From Hephaestia sp. MAHUQ-44 (GTDB lineage Bacteria > Pseudomonadota > Alphaproteobacteria > Sphingomonadales > Sphingomonadaceae), in assembly GCF_023806085.1 (NCBI RefSeq), contig NZ_JAMSLX010000013.1, forward strand, positions 26,990 through 90,989: DNA of 64,000 nt. The letters are read 5' to 3'. Made by a program: the position numbers and the translations under genes. This document shows positions 26,567 through 35,474 of the stretch, piece by piece. Within the stretch, counting starts at the first letter, position 1. Each line of letters opens with the position of its first letter. The notes beneath the pieces were generated by a model. The model saw only the letters and a program-made list of their open reading frames with translations, was not told the origin of the DNA and ran no database searches.

Positions 26567-28492
26567 ATGACCGATCTTCCCGAAACGCCGTTGCTCGATA
26601 CGGTATCGACACCCGCGGATTTGCGTGGGTTGAAGCCCGGCCAGCTCCGGCAGCTCGCCGACGAACTGCGCGCCGAGACGATTTCCGCCGTTGGGGCGAC
26701 GGGCGGGCATCTCGGCTCGGGGCTGGGCGTGGTCGAACTGACAGTGGCCATCCATTACGTCTTCGATACGCCGCGCGACCGGTTGATCTGGGACGTCGGC
26801 CACCAATGCTATCCGCACAAGATCCTGACCGGCCGCCGCGACCGTATCCGCACGCTCAGGCAGGGCGGGGGGCTGTCTGGCTTCACCAAGCGCAGCGAGA
26901 GCGAATACGACCCGTTCGGCGCGGCGCATTCGTCGACCTCGATCTCGGCGGCGCTGGGCTTCGCGGTGGCGAACAAGCTCGCTGACCGGCCGGGCAAGGG
27001 CATCGCCGTCATCGGTGACGGCGCGATGTCGGCGGGCATGGCCTACGAAGCGATGAACAATGCCGAGCAGGCGGGCAACCGGCTGATCGTGATCCTCAAC
27101 GACAACGATATGTCGATCGCGCCGCCGGTGGGCGCGCTCTCGGCCTATCTCGCGCGGTTGATCTCGTCGTCCGAATATCTGGGGCTGCGCAGCCTTGCGA
27201 GCCGGGTCGTCAAGAAGGTGTCGCGCCGCGTCCACCAGTCGCTCGGCAAGGCCGAGGAATATACGCGCGGGATGGTGACCGGCGGCACGCTGTTCGAGGA
27301 ACTGGGCTTTTATTATGTCGGCCCGATCGACGGCCATAATCTCGATCACCTGATCCCTGTGCTCGAAAATGTGCGCGACACCGAGGAAGGGCCGATCCTC
27401 GTCCATGTCGTGACCAAGAAGGGCAAGGGCTATGCCCCGGCCGAGAATGCGGCGGACAAATATCACGGCGTCCAGCGGTTCGACGTCATCACCGGCGCGC
27501 AGGCCAAAGCGCCGCCGGGGCCGCCGAGCTATCAGAATGTGTTCGGCGAAACGCTCGCGAAACTCGCCGATGCCGACGAACGGATCTGCGCGATCACCGC
27601 GGCGATGCCGTCGGGGACAGGCGTGGACAAGTTCGCGAAGGCGCATCCGGATCGCGCGTTCGACGTCGGGATCGCCGAGCAGCACGCGGTGACCTTCGCT
27701 GCCGGGCTCGCCGCGCAGGGGATGCGGCCGTTCTGCGCGATCTATTCGACCTTCCTCCAGCGCGCCTACGATCAGGTGGTCCACGATGTTGCGATCCAGA
27801 ATCTGCCGGTACGGTTCGCGATCGACCGCGCCGGGCTGGTCGGCGCCGATGGCGCGACCCACGCGGGCAGTTTCGACATCACCTATCTGGCGACACTCCC
27901 CAATTTCGTGGTGATGGCGGCCGCCGACGAGGCCGAACTCGTCCACATGACCTATACCGCCGCCGAGCATGACAGCGGCCCCATCGCGCTACGCTATCCG
28001 CGCGGCGCGGGAACCGGCGTGGCCTTGCCCGCGACGCCGCACTTGCTCGAGATCGGCAAGGGACGGATCGTGCGCGAGGGCAAGAAGGTCGCGATCCTGT
28101 CGCTCGGCACGCGGCTCGCCGAGGCGCTCAAGGCGGCCGACGTGCTCGATGCCAAGGGACTGTCGACGACGGTCGCCGATCTGCGCTTCGCCAAGCCGCT
28201 CGATCAGGCGCTGATCCGCAAGTTGCTGACCACGCACGAGGTGGCGGTGACGATCGAGGAAGCTGCCGTCGGTGGTCTGGGTGCGCACGTCCTCACCTAT
28301 GCCAGCGACGAGGGGCTGATCGATTCGGGGCTCAAGCTGCGGACGATGCGGCTGCCCGACCGCTTTCAGGATCAGGACAAGCCCGAGAAGCAATATGCCG
28401 AAGCCGGGCTGGACGCCGATCACATCGTCGCGACGGTGCTGGCGGCGCTGCGCCACAATTCGGGTGGCGTCGCGGAGGGCGCGCGGGCATAG
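26567..28492 (+). CDS. dxs: 1-deoxy-D-xylulose-5-phosphate synthase
   Basis: The 641-residue thiamine-diphosphate enzyme commits pyruvate and glyceraldehyde 3-phosphate to the MEP isoprenoid route. The N-terminal half has [15 protein letters not shown], the TPP motif [16 protein letters not shown] and the [13 protein letters not shown] segment. The second half has the [16 protein letters not shown] pyrimidine-domain motif. Length is normal. The ATG at 26,567 begins at the family start. It is followed after 2 bases by the tlyA gene, an arrangement that recurs in many bacteria. Confidence 0.98.
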   Translation: MTDLPETPLLDTVSTPADLRGLKPGQLRQLADELRAETISAVGATGGHLGSGLGVVELTVAIHYVFDTPRDRLIWDVGHQCYPHKILTGRRDRIRTLRQGGGLSGFTKRSESEYDPFGAAHSSTSISAALGFAVANKLADRPGKGIAVIGDGAMSAGMAYEAMNNAEQAGNRLIVILNDNDMSIAPPVGALSAYLARLISSSEYLGLRSLASRVVKKVSRRVHQSLGKAEEYTRGMVTGGTLFEELGFYYVGPIDGHNLDHLIPVLENVRDTEEGPILVHVVTKKGKGYAPAENAADKYHGVQRFDVITGAQAKAPPGPPSYQNVFGETLAKLADADERICAITAAMPSGTGVDKFAKAHPDRAFDVGIAEQHAVTFAAGLAAQGMRPFCAIYSTFLQRAYDQVVHDVAIQNLPVRFAIDRAGLVGADGATHAGSFDITYLATLPNFVVMAAADEAELVHMTYTAAEHDSGPIALRYPRGAGTGVALPATPHLLEIGKGRIVREGKKVAILSLGTRLAEALKAADVLDAKGLSTTVADLRFAKPLDQALIRKLLTTHEVAVTIEEAAVGGLGAHVLTYASDEGLIDSGLKLRTMRLPDRFQDQDKPEKQYAEAGLDADHIVATVLAALRHNSGGVAEGARA

Positions 28493-28494
28493 CC

Positions 28495-29226
28495 GTGCCG
28501 AAACAACGCATCGATCAGTTGCTCGTCGATCGCGGACTCGCCGAATCGCGGACGCGGGCGCAGGCGCTGGTGATGGCGGGGCTCGTCTTCGTGGGCGAGC
28601 GCAAGATCGAGAAAGCGGGGCAGCAGGTCGCGGCCGATGCGGCGGTCGAGGTGCGCGGGCGCGATCATCCCTGGGTGTCGCGCGGCGGCATCAAGCTTGC
28701 GCACGGGCTCGACCATTTCGGCTGGGAGGTGGCGGGGGCGGTCGCGCTCGATGTCGGGTCGTCGACCGGCGGCTTTACCGATGTGCTGCTCAGCCGCGGT
28801 GCGGCACGCGTCTATGCGGTCGACAGCGGCACCAACCAGCTCGCGTGGAAGCTGCGGCAGGACGCGCGCGTGATCGTCCACGAACAGACCAGCGCACGTA
28901 TCCTGACGCCGACGCATATCCCCGAGCCCATCGACCTGATCGTGTGCGACGCGAGCTTCATCGGGCTCGCCAAGGTGCTCGAGGTGCCGCTCGGTTTTGC
29001 GGGCGAGCAGGCGCGCGCGATGGTGCTGGTCAAGCCGCAGTTCGAGGCGGGGCGCGGCGAAGTCGGCAAGGGCGGGGTAGTGCGCGATCCTGCCATTCAC
29101 GCGCGCGTTTGCGAGGAGGTCGCGGCGTGGTTTGCCGGGCAGGGCTGGCGCGTCGAGGGCGTGACGCAAAGTCCCATTACGGGACCGGAAGGCAATATCG
29201 AGTTCCTGCTCGCCGCAGGCCGTTGA
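28495..29226 (+). CDS. TlyA family rRNA 2'-O-methyltransferase
   Basis: A 243-residue protein with an N-terminal S4 RNA-binding domain (KQRIDQLLVDRGLAESRTRAQ) and a Rossmann methyltransferase domain (LDVGSSTGGFTDVLL, then CDASFIGL and VKPQFEAGR). Members methylate 16S and 23S rRNA in mycobacteria, and the hemolysin label is historical. It starts with GTG two bases after the dxs stop, so it is co-transcribed with dxs. Confidence 0.93.
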   Translation: MPKQRIDQLLVDRGLAESRTRAQALVMAGLVFVGERKIEKAGQQVAADAAVEVRGRDHPWVSRGGIKLAHGLDHFGWEVAGAVALDVGSSTGGFTDVLLSRGAARVYAVDSGTNQLAWKLRQDARVIVHEQTSARILTPTHIPEPIDLIVCDASFIGLAKVLEVPLGFAGEQARAMVLVKPQFEAGRGEVGKGGVVRDPAIHARVCEEVAAWFAGQGWRVEGVTQSPITGPEGNIEFLLAAGR

Positions 29227-29310
29227 ACGCGGCGGGTTTTCGCGCGTCGTGGTTTCAGTGTAAGCGCAGGCCGAAGCGGGGCGTGGCTCCGGCGAACCGA
29301 AAGAGCGTGC

Positions 29311-29865
29311 ATGACCGAGATCGCGTCCAGGGCACAATTGCGCCTGTCGTTCCTGCGTTGGGCGGTGGTGACGGTGCCGCTGATATTGTTTCTCGGCTTT
29401 TTCTCAGGCCGCCTCGTACCGGCCGGATCGGAGAATGGGTGGTATGCTGCGCTCGCCAAGCCGTCGTTGACCCCACCTGACTGGCTGTTCCCGGTCGCGT
29501 GGACGATCCTTTATGTGCTGGAAGGCGTGGCGCTGGCGATCATCCTGCATGCGCGTGGCGCGCGCGGGCGGGGGCTGGCGATCGCGCTGTTCGTGGTCCA
29601 GTTCGCGCTCAGCCTTGCCTGGACGCCGATCTTCTTCGGCGCGCACAAGGTGGTGCTCGCGCTGGCGATCATCGTGGTGATGGCGCTGCTCGCGATCGCG
29701 ACGACGCTGTTGTTCGGGCGCATCCGGCGCGGTGCGGCGTGGCTGATGGTGCCGTATATCGCGTGGATATGCTTCGCCGGGATGCTCACGTTCGGCATCC
29801 ATCAGCTCAATCCCGACGCACAGGGGCTTGTGCCGTCGTCCTCGACCACCCAGATCGAGCTTTGA
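29311..29865 (+). CDS. tspO: TspO/MBR family tryptophan-rich sensory protein
   Basis: A 184-residue membrane protein with five hydrophobic segments and the TspO motifs KPSLTPPDWLFPVAWTILY, LEGVALAI and WTPIFFGAHK. The family binds porphyrins and cholesterol-like ligands and modulates tetrapyrrole metabolism. It is slightly longer than usual because of an N-terminal extension and a polar tail. The ATG has only a weak ribosome binding site. It stands alone. Confidence 0.92.
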   Translation: MTEIASRAQLRLSFLRWAVVTVPLILFLGFFSGRLVPAGSENGWYAALAKPSLTPPDWLFPVAWTILYVLEGVALAIILHARGARGRGLAIALFVVQFALSLAWTPIFFGAHKVVLALAIIVVMALLAIATTLLFGRIRRGAAWLMVPYIAWICFAGMLTFGIHQLNPDAQGLVPSSSTTQIEL

Positions 29866-29910
29866 TGGCTGACGGCACCGCGCTGGTGCCACGATAGTTA
29901 AGGAACGACG

Positions 29911-30198
29911 ATGCAGGCCGACAACAAGATATTCGACGATTTCGCGAAATTCGTGAACGGCGCCGCGGGCACCTTTGCGGGCATGGGACGTGAGGCCGAG
30001 GCCGGGATGCGCGCGCGCGCCAAGGAATGGATCGGCGGACTCGATTTCGTCAGCCGCGAGGAATTCGATGCGGTCAAGGCGATGGCAGCGGCCGCACGCG
30101 ACGAGGCCGATGCGCTCAAGGTGCGGCTCGATGCGCTCGAAGCGGGCAGCGCCGCCCCCAGGAAGCCGGCCCCCAAGGCGCCGCGCAAGAAAGCCTGA
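29911..30198 (+). CDS. ubiK: Ubiquinone biosynthesis accessory factor UbiK family protein
   Basis: A 95-residue coiled-coil protein (YqiC/BMFP family). It has an amphipathic N-terminal helix, then WIGGLDFVSREEFDAVKAMA, a long heptad region (ARDEADALKVRLDALEA) and a Lys/Pro-rich tail. UbiK trimers bind membranes and assist the late Ubi complex with UbiJ. A clear AAGGA box lies 6 bases before the ATG. No ubi genes are adjacent. Confidence 0.87.
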   Translation: MQADNKIFDDFAKFVNGAAGTFAGMGREAEAGMRARAKEWIGGLDFVSREEFDAVKAMAAAARDEADALKVRLDALEAGSAAPRKPAPKAPRKKA

Positions 30199-30209
30199 GC
30201 CATCACTTT

Positions 30210-30299
30210 TCAACCGGAATATTGGGTTTTCCAACAGCCATATCGGGCTTTCCACAGGAATATTCGGCCGAAGGTGATTCCGCGGGTTGAAGCCCGCGG
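30210..30299. repeat. Short imperfect tandem repeats and a hairpin between ubiK and the YbjN gene
   Basis: Two adjacent 21-base units ending GGGTTTTCCA and GGGCTTTCCA, and a partial third (CAGGAATATTCGG), lie at about 30,217-30,279. A hairpin with 7-bp CCGCGGG/CCCGCGG arms and loop TTGAAG (30,280-30,299) follows. The hairpin may end ubiK transcription. The repeats have no known role. Confidence 0.4.
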
Positions 30300-30335
30300 G
30301 TTCGCTTGGCACCGTTGGCTGATGGAGGCCCATTG

Positions 30336-30842
30336 ATGCTGGATGAGAGCGATTTCGAACGCGATGATGTCGCGGCGCCGATCGACATGCTCGAAAGCTA
30401 TGTCGCGGCACATGGCTGGTCGTATGAACGCCAGGACGATGAGATCATCGTCGAGGTTAAGGGAAGCTGGACTCAATATGAGCTCCGCGCGCTGTGGCGC
30501 GAGGAGGACAGCGTCCTCCAGTTCCTCGCTTTCCCGGATATCCGCGTTCCAGATGAGCGTCGCGCTGCGCTGTATGAGACGATCGGGCTGGTCAACGAGC
30601 AGCTCTGGATCGGGCATTTCGAATTGTGGTCGTCGAGCGGCATCCTGCTGTACCGCCACGCCGCGCTGATCGACGGCGTCGAAGAGGGGACGCTGTCGCT
30701 CGCCGCCGCCGAATTGCTGATCGAATCGGCGATCGACGAATGCGAGCGCTTCTACCCCGTCTTCCAGTTCGTGCTGTGGGGCGGAAAGACGCCACGCGAG
30801 GCGATCGCGGCGGCGCTGATCGAAACCCAGGGAGAAGCCTGA
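30336..30842 (+). CDS. YbjN domain-containing protein
   Basis: A 168-residue soluble protein of the YbjN/T3SS-chaperone-like fold, with LESYVAAHGWSYERQDDEIIVEV and the central ALYETIGLVNEQLWIGHFELW. It is acidic and usually adjacent to proC in alphaproteobacteria. The ATG at 30,336 has a GGAGG box 7 bases upstream. Function is unclear. YbjN in enterobacteria affects motility and stress responses. Its stop overlaps the proposed start of proC. Confidence 0.85.
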   Translation: MLDESDFERDDVAAPIDMLESYVAAHGWSYERQDDEIIVEVKGSWTQYELRALWREEDSVLQFLAFPDIRVPDERRAALYETIGLVNEQLWIGHFELWSSSGILLYRHAALIDGVEEGTLSLAAAELLIESAIDECERFYPVFQFVLWGGKTPREAIAAALIETQGEA

Positions 30843-31648
30843 TTTCCGGTGTTCCCACGAGTATCTGGCTGATCGGATGCGGTAATATGGCGGGCGCGAT
30901 GCTGCGCCAATGGGTTGCGAGCGGGGTGGTTGATCCTGCGCGCGTGACGGTGATCGATCCGGGCGCGCCGACGCTTCCCGATGGCGTTCGTCATGTGACC
31001 GAATTGCCCGCGCAAGGATTGCCCGAGGCGGTGATGCTGGGCGTCAAGCCGCAGATGCTCGACGATGTCGCCGCCGGGCTCGCACCGCGCATCAAGGGCG
31101 TGAAGCTGCTGCTGTCGATCCTCGCCGGGGTCGAGGTGGCGGCGCTCGGCAAGCGTTTCGAGGCCGAGGCGATCGTGCGCGTGATGCCCAATCTGCCGGT
31201 CGGATTGGGCAAGGGCGTGGTCGCGCTCCACGGTGTCGACCCCGATCGTGACGCGGGGCGCACGGCAAGCGCGCTGATGGTGCCGCTCGGCCTCGTCGAG
31301 TGGATCGCGAAGGAAGACCTGTTCGACGCCGTCACCGCGTTGTCGGGCTGTGGGCCGGGCTTCGTCTATCGCTTCATCGACGCGCTTGCCGAAGCGGGCG
31401 CCGCACTGGGCCTGCCCGAGGATCAGGCGCGCCGCCTTGCGACCGCGACCGTCAACGGAGCGGCTGAACTTGCCGCGCAATCGGATGAAACCCCCGCAAC
31501 ACTCGCCGATCGCGTCGCCAGCCCCGGCGGCTCGACGCGCGAGGGGATGAATGTGCTCGATAAGGACGATGCGCTCAAGGTGCTGATGAAAGCCACGCTG
31601 GCGGCGGCTGAGCGGCGCAACGCGGAGATGGCGGCGGCGGCGCGCTAG
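30842..31648 (+). CDS. proC: Pyrroline-5-carboxylate reductase
   Basis: The 268-residue product reduces pyrroline-5-carboxylate to proline. The NAD(P)-binding SIWLIGCGNMAGAML segment, VMPNLPVGLGKGV, the TALSGCGPGFVYRFIDALAEA substrate region and the C-terminal SPGGSTREGM are all present. No ATG, GTG or TTG lies in frame near the true N-terminus. The options are ATT at 30,842 (7 bases after a GGAG box) or CTG at 30,839 overlapping the YbjN stop. The coordinate given is the ATT. Downstream is a type C inverted repeat. Confidence 0.92.
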   Translation: MSGVPTSIWLIGCGNMAGAMLRQWVASGVVDPARVTVIDPGAPTLPDGVRHVTELPAQGLPEAVMLGVKPQMLDDVAAGLAPRIKGVKLLLSILAGVEVAALGKRFEAEAIVRVMPNLPVGLGKGVVALHGVDPDRDAGRTASALMVPLGLVEWIAKEDLFDAVTALSGCGPGFVYRFIDALAEAGAALGLPEDQARRLATATVNGAAELAAQSDETPATLADRVASPGGSTREGMNVLDKDDALKVLMKATLAAAERRNAEMAAAAR

Positions 31649-31660
31649 TCTCGGGATTCC

Positions 31661-31733
31661 GGCACCGGCTCGCTCCCCACCTCCCAGTCGGCATCATGCC
31701 TTGAGAGGTGGGGGTGGAGGAGCGGGCCGGTGC
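31661..31733. repeat. Second, diverged copy of the type C inverted repeat
   Basis: Arms at about 31,661-31,686 and 31,702-31,733 share the GCACCGGC, CGCTCCCC and CACCTCCCA blocks with the perfect repeat at 22,133-22,213. Here the arms are imperfect and the loop is GTCGGCATCATGCCT-like. It sits just after proC. Confidence 0.7.
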
Positions 31734-31757
31734 CGCTTCCACCAATGTCGATCAACC

Positions 31758-32246
31758 TCAGTCCCTGAGCGCCTCGACGCGGGCTTTCTCGCTTTCCGGG
31801 ATCAGTCCTTCCAGAACCTCCCAGAAGCCGCCCACGGCGCTTTGCCCGGCGCTGGCATAAGCGGCCGACAACCGCGCACGCATCGCTTCATACAGTTCGG
31901 ATTCGAGCGCCACGCCGGTTGGGGTCAGTCGCAGCAGGCGTTGGCGGCGGTCGCGTTCGCCGGGGCGCGATTCGATCAGGTCGCGTTCCCCGAGGTCGTT
32001 GAGCACACGCCCCAGCGACTGTTTGGTGATCGCCAGCAGCGCGAGCAACTGGCTCACCGTCAGATCGGGCTGGCGGGCGATGAAATAGAGCGCGCGGTGG
32101 TGCGCGCGGCCGAGCCCTTGCGCGGCCAGCCCGCGATCGATCGATCGCGTCATGTGGCTGTAGCCGAAATAGAGCAGCTCGATTCCACGACGGATTTCGG
32201 GTTCGCGCAGGAAGAGCGGCGAGGCGGACTGAGTTGGGGCAGCCAT
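31758..32246 (-). CDS. MarR family transcriptional regulator
   Basis: A 162-residue winged-helix regulator: dimerisation helix (EIRRGIELLYFGYSHMTRSI), helix-turn-helix (LTVSQLLALLAITKQSLGRVLNDL) and wing with RPGERDRRQRLLRLT. Lineage is the MarR type whose ligands are usually phenolics. It is divergent from the branched-chain aminotransferase gene with a 63-base gap, so it may control itself and that gene. No clear palindrome stands out in the gap. Confidence 0.88.
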   Translation of the reverse strand: MAAPTQSASPLFLREPEIRRGIELLYFGYSHMTRSIDRGLAAQGLGRAHHRALYFIARQPDLTVSQLLALLAITKQSLGRVLNDLGERDLIESRPGERDRRQRLLRLTPTGVALESELYEAMRARLSAAYASAGQSAVGGFWEVLEGLIPESEKARVEALRD

Positions 32247-32309
32247 GTTGACCGGTTTTGCCGTGATCCGTAGAAGGCTTCAACCCAAAATCATGCCCGG
32301 ACGAGGACG

Positions 32310-33425
32310 ATGCCACACGACTCACCGAGCGCGCCGATGGCGTCGCCGGCCTTTACTTTCGATCCGCATCCTTCGCCGGTCGACGCCAATGAGCGGTCGC
32401 GTCTCATCGCCGATCCGGGTTTCGGGCGTGTTTTCACCGATCACATGGTCACGATCCGCTACAGCGCCGCCAAGGGCTGGCACGATGCGCGGATCGGCCC
32501 GCGCGAGCCGCTGACGGTCGATACCGCGACCGCGGTGCTCCATTACGCGCAGGAGATTTTCGAAGGTCTCAAGGCATATCGCCTCGCCGATGGCGGTACC
32601 GCGTTGTTCCGGCCCGAACGCAACGCCGCGCGGTTCCGCGATTCGGCGCAGCGGATGGCGATGGCCGAACTGCCCGAGGCGTTGTTTCTCGAGTCGATTC
32701 GCAAGCTCGTGCAGACCGAGCGGGCGTGGATCCCGTCGCTTGATGGCGGCGCGCTGTATCTGCGGCCGTTCATGATCGCGAGCGAGGTGTTCCTCGGCGT
32801 GAAGCCATCGGCCGAATATTTGTATGCGGTGATCGCCTCGTCGGTGGGCGCCTATTTCAAGAGCGGTGCGCCCGCGGTCTCGCTGTGGATTTCCGACAAA
32901 TATACCCGCGCTGCGCCCGGTGGCACGGGCGCTGCCAAATGCGGTGGCAATTACGCCGCAAGCCTCGTGGCGCAGGCCGAGGCGATCCGCCAGGGCTGCG
33001 ATCAGGTGCTGTTCCTCGATGCGGCCGAACGCCGTTGGATCGAGGAACTGGGCGGCATGAACATTTTCTTCGTGTTCGATGACGGCACGATGGCGACGCC
33101 GCCGCTGACTGGTACGATCCTGCCCGGCATCACGCGCGATTCGGTGTTGCAGATCGCGCGCGACATGGGGCTCGAGGTTCGCGAGGAGCCCTATGCGATC
33201 GATCAGTGCCGCGCCGATGCCGAGAGCGGCCGCCTGCGCGAGGCGTTTGCGTGCGGCACCGCGGCGGTGATCACGCCGATCGGCAAGATGTTGTCCCGAC
33301 AGGGAGAATTCACGATCGGCGGCGGTGGCCCCGGCCAGACGACGCAGCGGTTGCGCCAGAATTTGGTCGGTATCCAGACGGGAATTGTCGAGGATCGGCA
33401 CGGTTGGCTCGAACGGCTCGATTGA
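32310..33425 (+). CDS. ilvE: Branched-chain amino acid aminotransferase
   Basis: The 371-residue class IV PLP aminotransferase interconverts branched-chain amino acids and 2-oxoacids. It has the BCAT type II signatures: HYAQEIFEGLKAYR, YLRPFMIASE, KYTRAAPGGTGAAKCGGNYAAS (PLP Lys near residue 209) and EELGGMNIFFVF. Length is normal for the long BCAT form. The ATG at 32,310 has a GAGG box close by. It is the last chromosomal gene before tRNA-Gln and the mobile element. Confidence 0.93.
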   Translation: MPHDSPSAPMASPAFTFDPHPSPVDANERSRLIADPGFGRVFTDHMVTIRYSAAKGWHDARIGPREPLTVDTATAVLHYAQEIFEGLKAYRLADGGTALFRPERNAARFRDSAQRMAMAELPEALFLESIRKLVQTERAWIPSLDGGALYLRPFMIASEVFLGVKPSAEYLYAVIASSVGAYFKSGAPAVSLWISDKYTRAAPGGTGAAKCGGNYAASLVAQAEAIRQGCDQVLFLDAAERRWIEELGGMNIFFVFDDGTMATPPLTGTILPGITRDSVLQIARDMGLEVREEPYAIDQCRADAESGRLREAFACGTAAVITPIGKMLSRQGEFTIGGGGPGQTTQRLRQNLVGIQTGIVEDRHGWLERLD

Positions 33426-33467
33426 GGCGGGGGTAAAAAGGACGAAACGCCCCTTTCCAGCCGCGCT

Positions 33468-35123
33468 TCATCCGACTACAGCCACCCGCTCCGTTGGGGC
33501 GTCGCCAAGTGGTAAGGCAGCGGCTTTTGGTGCCGCCATTCGCAGGTTCGAATCCTGCCGCCCCAGCCAAATCTCAGTTTGCGATTTTTGCCCCTTTTTC
33601 ACCCCTTCGGGAAGGGGGTCAGGGTTGGTATTTTCAACAAGCAAATCAAAGGGTTCGTTGAAATCGGCGCGCAACTCGCCGTGAGCCCATTTGCAGTTCG
33701 AAAGTAGGAATCCGAGAAGCTCTTTTTTCTCGGACGGACGCTTCAAATCCATGATTCGATGGGCGTTCTGCGCCAGATTGAGCAGCGCGATTCCGGTTTC
33801 CAGATAACCGTCGTCTGCGGCATCCTGACGCTCGATGTCGCGCAGGCACCGATCACGCTCCTCGCGCCACTGGTGAGTCAGTCGATGGTGGAAGTCCGCG
33901 TCGATCTTGCCGTCGAGATGATCGACGTACGCCGCCTCAATCCGGGCCCTCAGGCGATCGGCCTCCGCTTGCAGCCGCGTGATCGCTTCAGATCGATCGC
34001 GAACTTCATCCGCGTGACTTTCTTTCAGCGCACGTTGGATGACAGCGAACACCTCATCATCGAAGCGAAGCTTGCCGACAAAGGCTGCGAAGTGCTCTTC
34101 CAGCACTTCCTCACGCACATAGGGTTCGCCACATTTTCCCTTGTAGCCCGTGCAGTGATAATAGACGTATTTCTTCTTCTTGACCTCACCCACCAGCGCA
34201 CAGCCGCAGTGGCCGCAGGTGACCAAGCCGGTGAAGGGGAAGTCGTGCGCGCTGCCACGCACGTTGGAGGCGTTGCGGCCGTCGAGAACGTCCTGAACCG
34301 CATGCCAAAGCTCGGGCGAGACGAGCGCCTCGTGCGATCCCTTATAGGTGCGGCCCCGCCAGTCGAAACTGCCGCTATACAGGCGCGTTCGAAGGATCTT
34401 GTGGGCGGTCCCGACGCTAACGGGCGCGCCGCTCTTGCGATAAGTGAGGCCAGCAGCGCGAGCCTTTCGGACGACTTCTTTCAACGAATAGCGTCCCGTC
34501 GAATACCATTCGTACAATTGCTGCACGAGCGGGCCGAGGTTCGGGTCGATCACGATGATCTTCTTGCCGTCAGCGCCGACCGTGTTGAGGTAGCCGAGTG
34601 GTGCGGCGCTTGGCCAATACCCCTGCTCGGCCTTTTCGATCATGCCTTTGCGGACTTCTTCGGAAAGGTTGTCGATGTAGTTTTTCGCCATCAGCACCTT
34701 GATGCCGTGCATGAACTTTTCGGACGAACGAGATTCCTGGGAAAGGACGACCCCTTCCTTCGCGAAATGGATCTCCAGATTGAGCTCGTCGATCGTCACC
34801 CAATCTTTGAGGTTGCGGTACAGCCGGTCGGTCTTCTCGACGAGAATCGTGTGCACGGCCGGGTGCTTCTTGAGGTATTGGAGCATGGCGTTGAAACTGG
34901 CGCGGCCGCTCTCTTTCGCGGTTTCGATGTCGACAAATTCTTCCATGACCGTGAGGCCGTTGAGCGCCGCGTAATCGGCGAGAAGTTTTAGTTGGGCGGG
35001 GATGGAAAACCCTTCGCGGTCCTGCTCTTTCGACGACACTCGTGCATAGATGAGCGCCCGCGGCGGACCGGATTGGACGATCGGTTTGGCGTTGCTCTTT
35101 CTGCGGCCGCGACGTGAACCCAT
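33468..35123 (-). CDS. Large serine recombinase (ICE integrase) reading through tRNA-Gln
   Basis: A 551-residue recombinase with an N-terminal resolvase domain (catalytic Ser30 in YARVSSKEQ), a recombinase domain, a zinc ribbon (CGHCGCALVGE and a later C-x5-C pair), and a coiled-coil segment rich in Glu/Arg. Such enzymes integrate and excise elements without host factors. The ATG at 35,123 has a GGGAG box. Residues up to about 518 are encoded inside the element. The last 33 residues (starting near GRQDSNLR) come from the antisense of tRNA-Gln and flanking chromosome, so the natural C-terminus is redefined by integration. Confidence 0.9.
   Translation of the reverse strand: MGSRRGRRKSNAKPIVQSGPPRALIYARVSSKEQDREGFSIPAQLKLLADYAALNGLTVMEEFVDIETAKESGRASFNAMLQYLKKHPAVHTILVEKTDRLYRNLKDWVTIDELNLEIHFAKEGVVLSQESRSSEKFMHGIKVLMAKNYIDNLSEEVRKGMIEKAEQGYWPSAAPLGYLNTVGADGKKIIVIDPNLGPLVQQLYEWYSTGRYSLKEVVRKARAAGLTYRKSGAPVSVGTAHKILRTRLYSGSFDWRGRTYKGSHEALVSPELWHAVQDVLDGRNASNVRGSAHDFPFTGLVTCGHCGCALVGEVKKKKYVYYHCTGYKGKCGEPYVREEVLEEHFAAFVGKLRFDDEVFAVIQRALKESHADEVRDRSEAITRLQAEADRLRARIEAAYVDHLDGKIDADFHHRLTHQWREERDRCLRDIERQDAADDGYLETGIALLNLAQNAHRIMDLKRPSEKKELLGFLLSNCKWAHGELRADFNEPFDLLVENTNPDPLPEGVKKGQKSQTEIWLGRQDSNLRMAAPKAAALPLGDAPTERVAVVG
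33495..33569 (+). tRNA. tRNA-Gln (anticodon TTG), integration site of the element
   Basis: The cloverleaf is complete: acceptor TGGGGCG/CGCCCCA, D arm with GCCAAGTGGTAAGGC, anticodon stem GCGGC/GCCGC with loop TTTTGGT, TPsiC arm GCAGGTTCGAATCCTGC, discriminator G and encoded CCA. The anticodon TTG reads CAA/CAG glutamine codons. The conjugative element starts immediately 3' of it, and the recombinase frame passes antisense through it, so its 3' end is the likely attL. Confidence 0.96.
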
Positions 35124-35270
35124 GGCGATGACTCCCAAGCTGGTTGGCGCATCGTGGGGTTTCGGCTGCTGCAGCCGAGGTGAACCGGTGAACGCGCCTG
35201 TCAAAGTTCGCCGACCCGGTTTGATCGGGCGGCGACACCGGTGGAATCATCCCCGCTCGCGGCGGGCAGG

Positions 35271-35474
35271 TCAATTGCGGTTGTGCGGCCGGCAAAGAAT
35301 GATCCGGCAGACGTCGGTCAGATCGGCCAACATCCGTCTGGTCTCCGCCTCGGACACCTCGCGACCGTAGCGCTTGGAGAGCAATTGACGGGCGTCGTGG
35401 ATCAAGGCCTCCGAGAAATGACCGCCCCGCATTCCCGGCCGCCCTGGCGCTTGTTGAGGAAGGGAGGCCTCCAT
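35271..35474 (-). CDS. Small conserved-looking protein at the end of the trb operon
   Basis: A 67-residue product. I do not recognise a named family. The middle region (SEALIHDARQLLSKRYGREVSEAETRRMLADL) is a predicted helical pair, similar in style to small ICE proteins encoded near mobilisation genes. Its ATG shares one base with the upstream DUF736 stop (TGATG), which supports translation. It is the last gene of the leftward operon before the recombinase. A 6-7 bp hairpin at 35,162-35,178 lies in the gap to the recombinase. Confidence 0.6.
   Translation of the reverse strand: MEASLPQQAPGRPGMRGGHFSEALIHDARQLLSKRYGREVSEAETRRMLADLTDVCRIILCRPHNRN

Noticed and set aside
26501..27970. 489-residue frame antisense to dxs
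   Set aside because: No recognisable domain, and dxs is certain.
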